Shown here one piece after another: positions 6,123 through 13,621 of a stretch of 13,661 bases of DNA. Every line of letters starts with the position of its first letter. Position 1 is the first letter of the stretch. Source of the DNA: DUPQ01 sp964563155 (GTDB taxonomy: Bacteria; Bacillota; Clostridia; DUPQ01). Where the stretch lies: contig CAZLVL010000029.1 of NCBI GenBank assembly GCA_964563155.1, positions 1 to 13,661 on the forward strand, written 5' to 3'. The notes below the pieces were generated by a model, which saw nothing but the letters and a program-made list of their open reading frames with translations, ran no database searches and was not told the origin of the DNA. A program made the position numbers and the translations under genes.

Positions 6123-6139
6123 AAGCAAAAGGAGTTAGT

Positions 6140-7315
6140 ATGCTGCTAAAAAATGCATTTATATATAACCAAGGCGTCTTTGAGAAGGCTGATCTTAGAA
6201 TTATAGATTCAACAAATTATGAAATAGGAAAAGAATTAGCCCCTAATAAAGATGAACAAGTTATATACCTTGAATCCAAATATATTCTGCCAGGACTTGT
6301 TGATGTTCATGTCCACTTTAGAGAGCCTGGCTTTGAGTACAAGGAGACCATTAAAACTGGTTCTTTAGCAGCTGCTAGAGGAGGCTTTACCTCGGTATGT
6401 GCTATGCCAAACTTAAATCCTTTTCCAGACTCCACAGAAGTTGTAAATAGGATTTTGGAAATTATAAAAAAAGATGCATTAATAAATGTCTATCAATATG
6501 GATGTATTACTAAAGAGCAAAAGGGAGAAGAACTGGTAGACTTTGAGGGCCTAAGAGATAAGGTTATAGGGTTTTCTGATGATGGAAGGCCGGTCTTAGA
6601 CTCTCTTGCCATGGCAAAAGCTATGAAAGAAGCAAGTAGAAATAATAGTATTCTAGCAGCTCATTGTGAAGACCTTTCATATTATGACCCTAGAAAAGCT
6701 GAATATATGCATATTAGAAGAGATATTGAACTGTTAAAAAAGAACCCCTGTAAATATCATGTCTGCCATGTGTCTTCTAAAGAAAGTGTGGATTCAATAA
6801 GACAAGCTAAAAAAGAGAGCTTAGACATCACTTGTGAAACAGCCCCACATTATCTAATCTTAACTGAAAAAGATAGACAGTCTGAAAACTTTGTTATGAA
6901 TCCACCCTTAGCAAAAGAAGCTGATAGATTGGCCTTAATAGAAGGAATTTTAGATGGAACTATAGACATGATAGCAACAGATCATGCTCCCCATAGCAAA
7001 GAGGATAAAGTTGGGGGAGCTATGGGAATTATTGGACTGGAGACATCTTTTTCTCTAATGTACACTCACTTTGTAAAAACAAAGATAATAAGTTTAGAAA
7101 GACTAGTAGAGTTAATGTCAATTAATCCTAAAAAGAGGTTTGATATGCCCTTGTATTCAGATTTTTCAGTTTGGGATTTAGATGAGAAATTCAAGGTTGA
7201 CCCTGAAAAATTTTTATCTAAGGGTAGAAATACTCCTTTTTCTCAAATGGATTTATTTGCTAAAACTCTACTAACTATTTGTAAAGGAAAAATTGTATGG
7301 AAATCTTTATCATAA
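6140..7315 (+). CDS. pyrC: Dihydroorotase, compact form
   Basis: PyrC closes carbamoyl aspartate to dihydroorotate, using zinc in an amidohydrolase barrel. Metal ligands are visible: H57 and H59 (DVHVHFREPG), H175 (AAHCED), H210 (CHVSSKES) and D281 (ATDHAPHSKED). GFSDDGRPV and the C-terminal GRNTPF are also typical. The protein has 391 residues, shorter than the 425-430 usual in Bacillus. The clearest gap is between AAHCED and RRDIELLKK, where the lid-like segment is only about 15 residues. All catalytic residues remain, so I expect activity. AAGGAG precedes the ATG. The gene overlaps pyrK by 19 bp, implying coupled translation. It is the first enzyme gene after the uraA-pyrC hairpin. Confidence 0.94.
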   Translation: MLLKNAFIYNQGVFEKADLRIIDSTNYEIGKELAPNKDEQVIYLESKYILPGLVDVHVHFREPGFEYKETIKTGSLAAARGGFTSVCAMPNLNPFPDSTEVVNRILEIIKKDALINVYQYGCITKEQKGEELVDFEGLRDKVIGFSDDGRPVLDSLAMAKAMKEASRNNSILAAHCEDLSYYDPRKAEYMHIRRDIELLKKNPCKYHVCHVSSKESVDSIRQAKKESLDITCETAPHYLILTEKDRQSENFVMNPPLAKEADRLALIEGILDGTIDMIATDHAPHSKEDKVGGAMGIIGLETSFSLMYTHFVKTKIISLERLVELMSINPKKRFDMPLYSDFSVWDLDEKFKVDPEKFLSKGRNTPFSQMDLFAKTLLTICKGKIVWKSLS

Positions 7316-8022
7316 AAAACATAAATCAATTAACCTATGACACCTTTGAAATGATTTTAGAAGGAAACATAAAAGAAAGCACTAGACCTGGTCAATTTGT
7401 AAACATTCAAATAGATGGACTTTTCTTGAGAAGACCCTTGTCTGTATGCGATGTAAAGAAAAATGAATTAACCCTCATTTTCAAGGTTGTAGGTGAGGGA
7501 ACTGCTAGGATGTCTAAGATGAAAGTAGGAGATAGTCTAGACCTTCTTTGTGACCTAGGTAATGGATATAACATAAGTGTGAAAATGGAAAGACCTCTTT
7601 TAATTGGAGGAGGTGTTGGTATCCCCCCTTTATATTATCTAGCTAAAAAGCTAATAGAAAAAGGTTTTAGCCCCCAAGTTATTCTAGGTTTCAACAAAAA
7701 AGAAGATGTTTTTTATGAAAAAGAGTTTTCAGATTTAGGCCTTGATGTAGCTGTCTGCTGTGTAGATGGTTCATATGGTCTAAAGGGCTTTGCCACCGCT
7801 GGAATGAAGGGTAAAGACTTTGACTATATCTTTACTTGCGGGCCAGAGCCTATGTTAAAAGCTGTATATGATACAAGCGAGATAAACGGCCAGTTTTCTT
7901 TTGAAGAAAGAATGGGTTGTGGCTTTGGAGCATGTATGGGTTGTACTTGTAAGACAAAAAATGGCTACAAAAGGATATGTAAAGAAGGTCCAGTATTATT
8001 AAAAAAGGAGATAATATGGTAG
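7297..8022 (+). CDS. pyrK: Dihydroorotate dehydrogenase B, electron-transfer subunit
   Basis: PyrK carries FAD and a [2Fe-2S] cluster and passes electrons from the FMN of PyrD to NAD+, defining the class 1B enzyme. At 241 residues it is of family size. The N-terminal FAD-binding barrel contains GQFVNIQI and RRPLSV (RxxS). The nucleotide-binding domain has GGGVGIPPLYYLA and CGPEPMLKAV. The cluster cysteines are C208, C213, C216 and C228 (MGCGFGACMGC, then RICKEGP), spaced C-x4-C-x2-C-x11-C. The start inside the end of pyrC is supported by an AAGGA about 9 nt upstream and by the correct N-terminus. The 3' end overlaps pyrD by 7 bp, which fits equal production of partner subunits. Confidence 0.94.
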   Translation: MEIFIIKNINQLTYDTFEMILEGNIKESTRPGQFVNIQIDGLFLRRPLSVCDVKKNELTLIFKVVGEGTARMSKMKVGDSLDLLCDLGNGYNISVKMERPLLIGGGVGIPPLYYLAKKLIEKGFSPQVILGFNKKEDVFYEKEFSDLGLDVAVCCVDGSYGLKGFATAGMKGKDFDYIFTCGPEPMLKAVYDTSEINGQFSFEERMGCGFGACMGCTCKTKNGYKRICKEGPVLLKKEIIW

Positions 8023-8927
8023 ATTTAAAGGTTAATTTATCCGGCTTAGAAATGGACAATCCCATAATCCCAGCTAGTGGATGTTTTGGGTTTGGAAAGG
8101 AAGTAGCAAAATATTATGACATCAATATTTTAGGATCTTTTTGCACAAAAGGTACAACTAAGCATGAAAGATTTGGTAATCCAACTCCTAGAATTGCAGA
8201 GACTCCTTCAGGCATGTTAAACAGCATAGGACTGCAAAATCCTGGAATTGATCATGTAGTTGAAAATGAGCTAGTAGAAATAAAGAAATATTTTAAAAAA
8301 CCTGTTATAGCCAATATATCTGGCTTTTCTGTAGAAGAATATGTCTATTGTGTTGAAAAGCTAAGAGGCATAGACAATGTAGGACTTATAGAAATAAATG
8401 TATCTTGTCCCAATGTGAAAGATGGGGGAATGACCTTTGGTACCGATACCAGTTTAATAGAAGAAGTTACAAGAGAAGTCCTGAAGGTAGCAGATAAACC
8501 TGTCTATATTAAACTATCTCCCAATGTGACAGACATAGCAGAAATGGCAAAAGCTGCAGAGGCTGGCGGTGCCCATGGGCTTTCAGTTATAAATACCCTT
8601 TTAGGCATGAGAATTGATATTAAAAAAAGAAAACCAATCTTAGCAAATATAACTGGAGGGCTTTCAGGTCCTGCAATCTTTCCTGTGTCTCTTAAGATGG
8701 TATATCAAGTATATAAGGCTGTGAAAATACCTATTATGGGAATAGGAGGAGTCAGCTCAGCTAAGGATGTAATAGAAATGATGATGGCTGGAGCTAGGGC
8801 AGTACAGGTAGGGTCTATGAATTTAATTAATCCCTATGCATGTAAAGAAATAATAGAAAATTTACCAAAGGAGCTTTTAGCCCTAAAGGTTAATAATATA
8901 AATGAAATAGTTGGAGGTGCTCATTAA
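8016..8927 (+). CDS. pyrD: Dihydroorotate dehydrogenase B (NAD+), catalytic subunit
   Basis: PyrD oxidises dihydroorotate to orotate on an FMN-bound TIM barrel and forms a heterotetramer with PyrK. The length of 303 residues is typical of class 1 enzymes. The N-terminal NPIIPASGCFGFG, the flavin-site GGLSGPAIFPVSLK and the phosphate-binding GIGGVSSAKDV with GARAVQVGS are present. The catalytic base is C131 in NVSCPN; a cysteine here marks class 1 rather than the serine of membrane-bound class 2. GGAG lies about 6 nt before the ATG, inside the end of pyrK. pyrF starts on the base after the TAA. An NAD-linked enzyme suits an anaerobe without quinone-linked orotate formation. Confidence 0.95.
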   Translation: MVDLKVNLSGLEMDNPIIPASGCFGFGKEVAKYYDINILGSFCTKGTTKHERFGNPTPRIAETPSGMLNSIGLQNPGIDHVVENELVEIKKYFKKPVIANISGFSVEEYVYCVEKLRGIDNVGLIEINVSCPNVKDGGMTFGTDTSLIEEVTREVLKVADKPVYIKLSPNVTDIAEMAKAAEAGGAHGLSVINTLLGMRIDIKKRKPILANITGGLSGPAIFPVSLKMVYQVYKAVKIPIMGIGGVSSAKDVIEMMMAGARAVQVGSMNLINPYACKEIIENLPKELLALKVNNINEIVGGAH

Positions 8928-9638
8928 GTGGGTAAAGATGTGATAATTGCCCTGGATTTTCCAGGTGAAAAAGAAGTTATAGACTTTTTAAAACTGTTTA
9001 AAGATAAGAAGCCTTTTGTGAAAATAGGTATGGAACTATTTTATGCCCAAGGTCCTAGTATAGTAAATAAGATAAGAGAAATGGGACATAAAATATTTCT
9101 AGACTTAAAGTTGCACGACATACCCAACACAGTGGAAAAGGCTATGAAGAGTCTTTCTGTTTTAGATGTGGATATAGTAAACCTTCATGCTGGAGGAACC
9201 AAAAAAATGGTAGAAGCAGCTATTAGAGGATTAGCTGATAAAGATGGAAAAAGACCCCTTGTAATTGGAGTAACCCAGTTAACATCCACCTCTTATCAAG
9301 AGCTAAAAGATGAGTTATGGATTGATAAGGATATGGATCAGACTGTTATCCAATATGCCACCATAGTAAAAAATGGTGGTGGTGATGGAGTTGTTTGTTC
9401 ACCATTAGAGGCAGCTGTGGTAAAAGAAGCTCTTGGACAAGACTTTGTAACAGTGACTCCAGGAATAAGATTTGCAGATAGTGCCAAAGATGACCAGGCC
9501 AGAATAACCACCCCCTTACAAGCAGGCAAAATTGGCTGTGACTATATTGTTGTGGGTCGCCCCATAACAAAAGCAGAAGATCCAGTAGCTGCTTACGAAA
9601 GATGCTTAAATGAATTTGTATATGGAAAGGAAAAATAA
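8928..9638 (+). CDS. pyrF: Orotidine 5'-phosphate decarboxylase
   Basis: PyrF makes UMP from OMP in the final step of the pathway. The protein has 236 residues, the short Bacillus-type group rather than the longer type found in many clostridia. The charged active-site set is visible in FLDLKLHDIPNT: D59, K61 and D64. VTPGIR and the C-terminal phosphate loop GCDYIVVGRPIT also fit. The start is GTG, directly after the pyrD stop; a GGAGG about 10 nt upstream, inside pyrD, and the N-terminus GKDVIIALDFPG support it. The stop overlaps the pyrE ATG by one base (TAATG), so translation is likely coupled. Confidence 0.95.
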   Translation: MGKDVIIALDFPGEKEVIDFLKLFKDKKPFVKIGMELFYAQGPSIVNKIREMGHKIFLDLKLHDIPNTVEKAMKSLSVLDVDIVNLHAGGTKKMVEAAIRGLADKDGKRPLVIGVTQLTSTSYQELKDELWIDKDMDQTVIQYATIVKNGGGDGVVCSPLEAAVVKEALGQDFVTVTPGIRFADSAKDDQARITTPLQAGKIGCDYIVVGRPITKAEDPVAAYERCLNEFVYGKEK

Positions 9639-10279
9639 TGAAAGAAAAAATTGCTAATCATCTCTTGAATATTAAGGCTATCTTTTTAAGTCCAGACCAG
9701 CCTTTTACCTGGGCAAGTGGAATTAAAAGCCCCATATATTGTGACAACCGAATTACCTTGTCTGACCCTAAAGTAAGGTCTGATATAGAAAGCGGTTTAG
9801 CCGGTCTAATAAAAGAAAACTTTCCATCTTGCCAAGTGGTTATGGGAACAGCAACCGCTGGTATTGCCCATGCTGCTATTGTAGCTCATCTTCTAGGGCT
9901 TCCCATGGGATATGTTCGTTCTTCTGCTAAAGACCATGGAAGAGGAAACAGGATTGAAGGCAGGGTTTTACCAGGACAAAAGGTAGTTGTAATAGAAGAC
10001 CTCATCTCTACAGCAGGTAGTGTGCTAGACACAGTTGAGGCCTTAAGGCAAGAAGACGTAGAGGTTTTAGGAATAGTTAGTATATTTACTTATGGAATGA
10101 AAAAGGGTTTGGACAGAATGACTGATGCGGATATTTCAAATATTAGCCTAACAGACCTGGATACCATAGTGGATGTGGCCTCTGAAAAGGGATATATAAA
10201 AAAAGAAGATAAGAAAAAGCTTTTAGCTTTTAGGGATAACCCATCGGATGAAAGTTGGATGCAAGAAGAGGGAAAATAA
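9638..10279 (+). CDS. pyrE: Orotate phosphoribosyltransferase
   Basis: PyrE joins orotate to PRPP to give OMP, the substrate of PyrF just upstream. The protein has 213 residues, normal for the Bacillus-type enzyme. TWASGIKSPIYCDNR near the N-terminus binds orotate. RSSAKDHGRGNRIEG (residues 94-108) holds the flexible catalytic loop with K98 and H100. The PRPP motif VVVIEDLISTAGS is at 116-128. The start is one base into the pyrF stop, with an AAGGA nearby. The correct pyrB start lies just after this stop codon; another in-frame ATG at 10248 would overlap pyrE by 32 bp and is unlikely. Confidence 0.95.
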   Translation: MKEKIANHLLNIKAIFLSPDQPFTWASGIKSPIYCDNRITLSDPKVRSDIESGLAGLIKENFPSCQVVMGTATAGIAHAAIVAHLLGLPMGYVRSSAKDHGRGNRIEGRVLPGQKVVVIEDLISTAGSVLDTVEALRQEDVEVLGIVSIFTYGMKKGLDRMTDADISNISLTDLDTIVDVASEKGYIKKEDKKKLLAFRDNPSDESWMQEEGK

Positions 10280-10280
10280 G

Positions 10281-11198
10281 ATGAAACACTTAATGGATAT
10301 AATTGATTTAGATAATGAGCAAATAAATGAACTTATAAAGGTTGCTAATGACATAATAGAAAATCCTAAAAAGTATGAAAGTGCCTGCAAGGGAAAGAAA
10401 CTAGCTGCTCTGTTTTTTGAGCCAAGCACCAGAACAAGATTAAGTTTTGAATCAGCCATGCTTAGCCTAGGAGGAGATGTAATAGGCTTTTCATCCTTTG
10501 AGGGAAGTTCTGCTACTAAAGGAGAAAGCGTTACAGATACAGTTCAAACTGTAGGATATTATGCAGATATTATTGCCATGAGACATCCAAAAGAAGGTGC
10601 TCCTTTAGCAGCCTCAAAAAGAACCACAGTACCAATAATAAATGCAGGAGATGGAGGGCATAGCCATCCAACCCAAACCTTAGCAGACCTTTTGACCATC
10701 CAAAGGGAAAAGGGAAATCTAAACAATCTTAAGGTAGGTCTTTGCGGAGACTTAAAGTTTGGTCGTCCAGTTCACTCTTTAATAAATGCCTTGGCCCGCT
10801 ATGATAATACAGAATATTTTCTCATCTCTCCTGAAGAGTTAAAGGTACCTGATTATGTAAAGGCCAATGTTTTGGATAAAGAAGGGGTTAAGTATACAGA
10901 GACATATGATATGCAAGAGGTTATGCCTAATCTAGATATTCTCTATATGACCAGAGTTCAAAGAGAAAGATTCTTCAACGAAGCAGACTATATAAGATTA
11001 AAAGATACATACATACTTACACCAGACAAGCTATACAATGCAAAAGATAATTTGAGCATAATGCATCCACTGCCAAGAGTTAATGAAATATCTGTAAAAG
11101 TAGATGATGACCCAAGAGCATGCTACTTTAAACAGGTCTTAAATGGCAAATATATAAGAATGGCTTTGATACTTATGCTTTTGGACATAGAGGTTTAG
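10281..11198 (+). CDS. pyrB: Aspartate carbamoyltransferase, catalytic subunit
   Basis: PyrB joins carbamoyl phosphate and aspartate, the committed step of the pathway. Carbamoyl-phosphate contacts are seen in FFEPSTRTRLSFES (S49, T50, R51, T52), K80 (ATKGES), R101-H102 (MRHP) and H129 with Q132 (HSHPTQTLADL). MHPLPRVNEI near the C-terminus is also family-typical. I start at ATG 10281, two bases after the pyrE stop, because the protein then begins MKHLMDIIDL like its relatives and GAGGG lies about 8 nt upstream. An in-frame ATG at 10248 would add 11 unrelated residues inside pyrE. The resulting 305 residues match the usual 305-310. With pyrI following, it should form a regulated PyrBI dodecamer. 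Confidence 0.95.
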   Translation: MKHLMDIIDLDNEQINELIKVANDIIENPKKYESACKGKKLAALFFEPSTRTRLSFESAMLSLGGDVIGFSSFEGSSATKGESVTDTVQTVGYYADIIAMRHPKEGAPLAASKRTTVPIINAGDGGHSHPTQTLADLLTIQREKGNLNNLKVGLCGDLKFGRPVHSLINALARYDNTEYFLISPEELKVPDYVKANVLDKEGVKYTETYDMQEVMPNLDILYMTRVQRERFFNEADYIRLKDTYILTPDKLYNAKDNLSIMHPLPRVNEISVKVDDDPRACYFKQVLNGKYIRMALILMLLDIEV

Positions 11199-11210
11199 GA
11201 GGGCAAAAAA

Positions 11211-11642
11211 ATGAATGTAGACAGTATTGTAGATGGAATAGTAATTGACCATATAAAAGCGGGAAATGCCATGAGGATTTATAGGCACCTTAAATTAAAG
11301 GAAGTAAAAAGTCCCATTGCAATTATTAAAAATTGCAAAAGCCAAAAGTATGGAAAAAAGGACATTATAAAAATCAGTGAACTAATAGACATAAACCTAG
11401 AAGTCTTAGGCTATATAGATCCAGACATTACGGTAAATATCATAAAAGATCAAAAGTTAGTTGAGAAAAAGCATCTTGATTTACCTGCAAGGCTTACAAA
11501 CGTAATAAATTGTAAAAATCCCAGATGTATAACCTCCACTGAACAAGAGATTGACCATGTCTTCAAGCTTACAGACAAGCAAAAAAGAATATACAGGTGT
11601 GTATACTGCGAGTCTAAGTCTGATAAGGAAGATATTGGCTAG
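11211..11642 (+). CDS. pyrI: Aspartate carbamoyltransferase, regulatory subunit
   Basis: PyrI binds nucleotide effectors (CTP/UTP inhibit and ATP activates in E. coli) and links PyrB trimers. The 143 residues are close to the ~150 of E. coli PyrI. The N-terminal allosteric domain includes DGIVIDHIKAGNA. The zinc site is C101, C106, C130 and C133 (CKNPRC and CVYC), spaced C-x4-C-x23-C-x2-C, needed for contact with PyrB. AGGAGGG sits about 7 nt before the ATG. It is the last pyr gene; no clear terminator follows, so some transcripts may run on into dus. Bacillus subtilis lacks PyrI, so here the first step has both transcriptional and allosteric control. Confidence 0.94.
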   Translation: MNVDSIVDGIVIDHIKAGNAMRIYRHLKLKEVKSPIAIIKNCKSQKYGKKDIIKISELIDINLEVLGYIDPDITVNIIKDQKLVEKKHLDLPARLTNVINCKNPRCITSTEQEIDHVFKLTDKQKRIYRCVYCESKSDKEDIG

Positions 11643-11646
11643 GCAA

Positions 11647-11674
11647 TTGATTAAAATCCATCTTAAACTATAAT
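11647..11674 (+). promoter_or_regulatory. dus promoter, possibly giving a leaderless mRNA
   Basis: TTGATT (11647-11652) and a perfect TATAAT (11669-11674) are 16 bp apart. The expected start of transcription, 7-8 bp past the -10, falls on T11681 or A11682, the A being the first base of the dus ATG. Confidence 0.55.
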
Positions 11675-11681
11675 AAATAAT

Positions 11682-12635
11682 ATGGAGAAGAAAGACTTAA
11701 GTTTAGATATTAAGAATAAAAAGATATGGGGACTTTTTTTAGCTCCCCTAGCTGGAATATCAGATGCTCCTTTTAGGAGCATTTGTTTAGAAGAAGGGGC
11801 TGACTTAGTTTACTCAGAAATGGTTAGTGCTAAAGGACTCTATTACAAGGACAAAAAAACAGAGGACTTAATGAAAAAAATGAAAAAAGCAGAGCCTCTA
11901 GCTATTCAAATATTTGGGTCTGACTTAGAATCCTTAGAGTATGCTGCAAAGTACATATCTCAAACTGATGTCACTTTAATTGATATTAATATGGGTTGTC
12001 CAGTAAGTAAGGTTGTTAAGAATAAAGAAGGAAGTGCCCTAATGAAAGATGTCCCAAAGGCCTACCAGGTGGCAAAGACCGTAGTAGAAGCTTCTAGGGT
12101 ACCAGTATCTGTAAAGTTTAGGTCAGGCTTTGAAAAAGATAGTTTAAATTACCTAGAATTTGCAAAAGCCATGGAAGAGGCAGGTGTCTCTTTTATTACC
12201 CTTCATCCAAGAACCAGAGATATGTATTATTCAGGCAAGGCCAATTGGGACCATATAGTGGAAGTAAGAGAAAATGTAAGCATTCCAGTTATTGCAAATG
12301 GTGATGTATATACTTATGAAGATATTGAAAAAATAAAGGAATATACAGGTTGTAGTGCTGTAATGATTGGAAGAGGGGCCATGGGTAATCCTTGGATCTT
12401 TTCAGGCAAGACCCCTAGCCTTGAAGATAGAATAAACACCTTTAAAAGACATGCCCAATTGCAAATAGAATTTTGTGGTGAAAAAAGAGGTATTATGGAG
12501 ATGCGAAAGCATGGAGCCTGGTATTTTAAGGGTTTTCACAAAAGTGCTCAATTTAGAAACATGATATTTACAGCTAAAAACATGTCAGATATCCATGCTT
12601 GTTTAGACTATTTAAGGGTTGAAGAAGAGATTTAA
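11682..12635 (+). CDS. dus: tRNA-dihydrouridine synthase
   Basis: Dus reduces specific uridines in tRNA to dihydrouridine with FMN and NADPH. The 317-residue protein begins its TIM barrel with FLAPLAGISDAPFR after an extra stretch of about 16 residues. Catalytic C106 lies in DINMGCPVSK. VKFRSGF, LHPRTRDMYYSGKANW, VIANGDVYT and VMIGRGAMGNPWIF complete the family pattern. The Firmicute DusB/Dus1 type is likely, but the target position cannot be told from sequence. The start codon has no Shine-Dalgarno sequence in front, and no other ATG precedes the conserved core. A promoter whose start of transcription coincides with the ATG suggests leaderless translation. The gene lies 39 bp after pyrI and may also receive pyr read-through. 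A terminator follows. Confidence 0.93.
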   Translation: MEKKDLSLDIKNKKIWGLFLAPLAGISDAPFRSICLEEGADLVYSEMVSAKGLYYKDKKTEDLMKKMKKAEPLAIQIFGSDLESLEYAAKYISQTDVTLIDINMGCPVSKVVKNKEGSALMKDVPKAYQVAKTVVEASRVPVSVKFRSGFEKDSLNYLEFAKAMEEAGVSFITLHPRTRDMYYSGKANWDHIVEVRENVSIPVIANGDVYTYEDIEKIKEYTGCSAVMIGRGAMGNPWIFSGKTPSLEDRINTFKRHAQLQIEFCGEKRGIMEMRKHGAWYFKGFHKSAQFRNMIFTAKNMSDIHACLDYLRVEEEI

Positions 12636-12703
12636 AGAAAAATCAAGAAAAACAAAGAAATTATTAGATTAGTAGACATAAATTAAGAAATTAATTAAAA
12701 ACT

Positions 12704-12733
12704 GGGATATTTCGGCGATATCCCTATTTTTTT
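12704..12733 (+). terminator. Intrinsic terminator after dus
   Basis: GGGATAT (12704-12710) and ATATCCC (12718-12724) form a perfect 7-bp stem with a 7-nt loop, followed by TA and seven T (12727-12733). It separates the dus and pyr transcripts from the heat-shock gene, whose -35 begins five bases later. Confidence 0.85.
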
Positions 12734-12737
12734 GTCC

Positions 12738-12765
12738 TTGAACTGCTGAGCATATATGATATAAT
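12738..12765 (+). promoter_or_regulatory. hsp20 promoter (extended -10)
   Basis: TTGAAC (12738-12743), a 16-bp spacer ending in TGA, and a perfect TATAAT (12760-12765) make a sigma-A type promoter with an extended -10 (TGn at 12757-12759). The start of transcription should be near 12772, at the left edge of the CtsR operator. Confidence 0.75.
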
Positions 12766-12772
12766 TGTTATA

Positions 12773-12789
12773 GGTCAAAGATAGTCAAA
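12773..12789 (+). promoter_or_regulatory. CtsR operator in front of hsp20
   Basis: GGTCAAA-GAT-AGTCAAA matches the CtsR heptad direct repeat RGTCAAA-NAN-RGTCAAA at every defined position. It begins 8 bp after the -10, overlapping the transcription start and 5' leader, so bound CtsR would block initiation until heat or protein stress inactivates it. Confidence 0.85.
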
Positions 12790-12807
12790 GTTAGTGGAGG
12801 TGGCAAT

Positions 12808-13224
12808 ATGTTTGATTTAATTACAACAAATAGAAAAAGAGACTATAGTGTATTTGATTTAATGAATGACTTTTTCTCAACAGATCAAATTACATACAAC
12901 CAAGGATTTAAGGTTGATGTGTCTGAAACAGACAAAGATTATTTACTAGAAGCAGAACTTCCTGGATTTGATAAAAAGGATATTTCTGTAGAACTTAAGA
13001 ATAACTATTTGACAATTACAGCAAGTAGAGATTGCGAAAAGGAAGAAAAAGAAAAGAACTTTGTCAGAAGAGAAAGATGCTATGGTGAATTTTCCAGAAG
13101 CTTTTATGCTAAGGGAATTAACCAAGAAGATATTAAAGCCAAATACGACAATGGGGTTTTAAGCTTGTCTTTACCCAAGAAGGAAAAAGAAGAGCCTAAA
13201 AAGGCAACCATTGCCATAGAGTAG
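12808..13224 (+). CDS. hsp20: Small heat-shock protein, Hsp20/alpha-crystallin family
   Basis: Hsp20 proteins bind unfolding proteins without ATP and hold them for refolding by other chaperones in the cytoplasm. The 138 residues are similar in size to clostridial Hsp18. A short phenylalanine-rich N-terminal arm (FDLMNDFFS) is followed by the alpha-crystallin domain from about residue 34 (FKVDVSETDKDYLLEAELPG) to about residue 125. It contains RRERCYGEFSRSF and the hallmark GVLSLSLPK. The tail ends ATIAIE, where an I-x-I-like motif usually aids oligomer assembly. GGAGG lies 7 nt before the ATG. The gene is monocistronic, between two terminators, and is likely repressed by CtsR; ctsR itself is not in the window. 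Confidence 0.94.
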   Translation: MFDLITTNRKRDYSVFDLMNDFFSTDQITYNQGFKVDVSETDKDYLLEAELPGFDKKDISVELKNNYLTITASRDCEKEEKEKNFVRRERCYGEFSRSFYAKGINQEDIKAKYDNGVLSLSLPKKEKEEPKKATIAIE

Positions 13225-13244
13225 GAACATTATTTAAGTATTAA

Positions 13245-13302
13245 TAAAAATATATATATGTGTATATATAAATATATCTAATATATATAGATGAACAGAA
13301 TT
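13245..13302. repeat. TA-rich low-complexity tract
   Basis: Nearly pure A/T with runs of TATATA and only a few G or C. It lies between the hsp20 stop and its terminator. It can fold on itself in several ways, but no specific function is supported. Confidence 0.5.
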
Positions 13303-13363
13303 AAGTGTTTCTATATTAGGCAAAGAAAAGCAGATTGAAATTTATTATACAACCCGAAATAAG

Positions 13364-13389
13364 CCCGTAAATTACACGGGTTTTATTTT
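13364..13389 (+). terminator. Intrinsic terminator after hsp20
   Basis: CCCGT (13364-13368) pairs with ACGGG (13376-13380) across a 7-nt loop, extendable by G-U and two A-U pairs, followed by TTTTATTTT (13381-13389). It ends the hsp20 transcript about 140 bp after the stop codon. Confidence 0.75.
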
Positions 13390-13592
13390 GCCCATATATA
13401 TATTTATCCTTATATACATAAACACAGAAGGTATAAAATATATTCTGGTAAAAGATTTTAAGAAAAATAGGGATAAATAGGAGAAACAAGCCTTAGAATT
13501 GACCATATTTGGTAAATACTGGAACTATTTAAAATAAAGGAAAAATAAAAAATAAATAATCACTTTTATTTTGAAAATAAGTAAAATTGATG
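13390..13592. other. AT-rich intergenic stretch without a recognisable gene
   Basis: Between the hsp20 terminator and the outgoing promoter I see no open frame with a ribosome binding site, no tRNA and no strong hairpin. The last ~60 bp (13535-13592) are rich in A and T tracts and could act as an UP-element-like enhancer of the promoter that follows. Confidence 0.45.
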
Positions 13593-13621
13593 TTGACACC
13601 ACTATATGCCTATGCTAATAT
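13593..13621 (+). promoter_or_regulatory. Strong outward-facing promoter for a downstream gene
   Basis: A perfect TTGACA (13593-13598), a 17-bp spacer ending in TGC, and TAATAT (13616-13621) form an extended -10 promoter, preceded by A/T tracts. Transcription would start near 13628 and leave the window. A further TTGACA occupies the last six bases (13656-13661), suggesting a second promoter in tandem. Confidence 0.65.

Noticed and set aside
10248..10280. Alternative start of pyrB at ATG 10248
   Set aside because: It would overlap pyrE by 32 bp and add 11 residues unlike any PyrB N-terminus; ATG 10281 has a GAGGG upstream and gives the family-typical beginning.
13245..13302. TATATA-rich tract as a replication origin or CRISPR-like array
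   Set aside because: There are no spaced repeats, DnaA boxes or iterons; it looks like simple low-complexity DNA behind hsp20.
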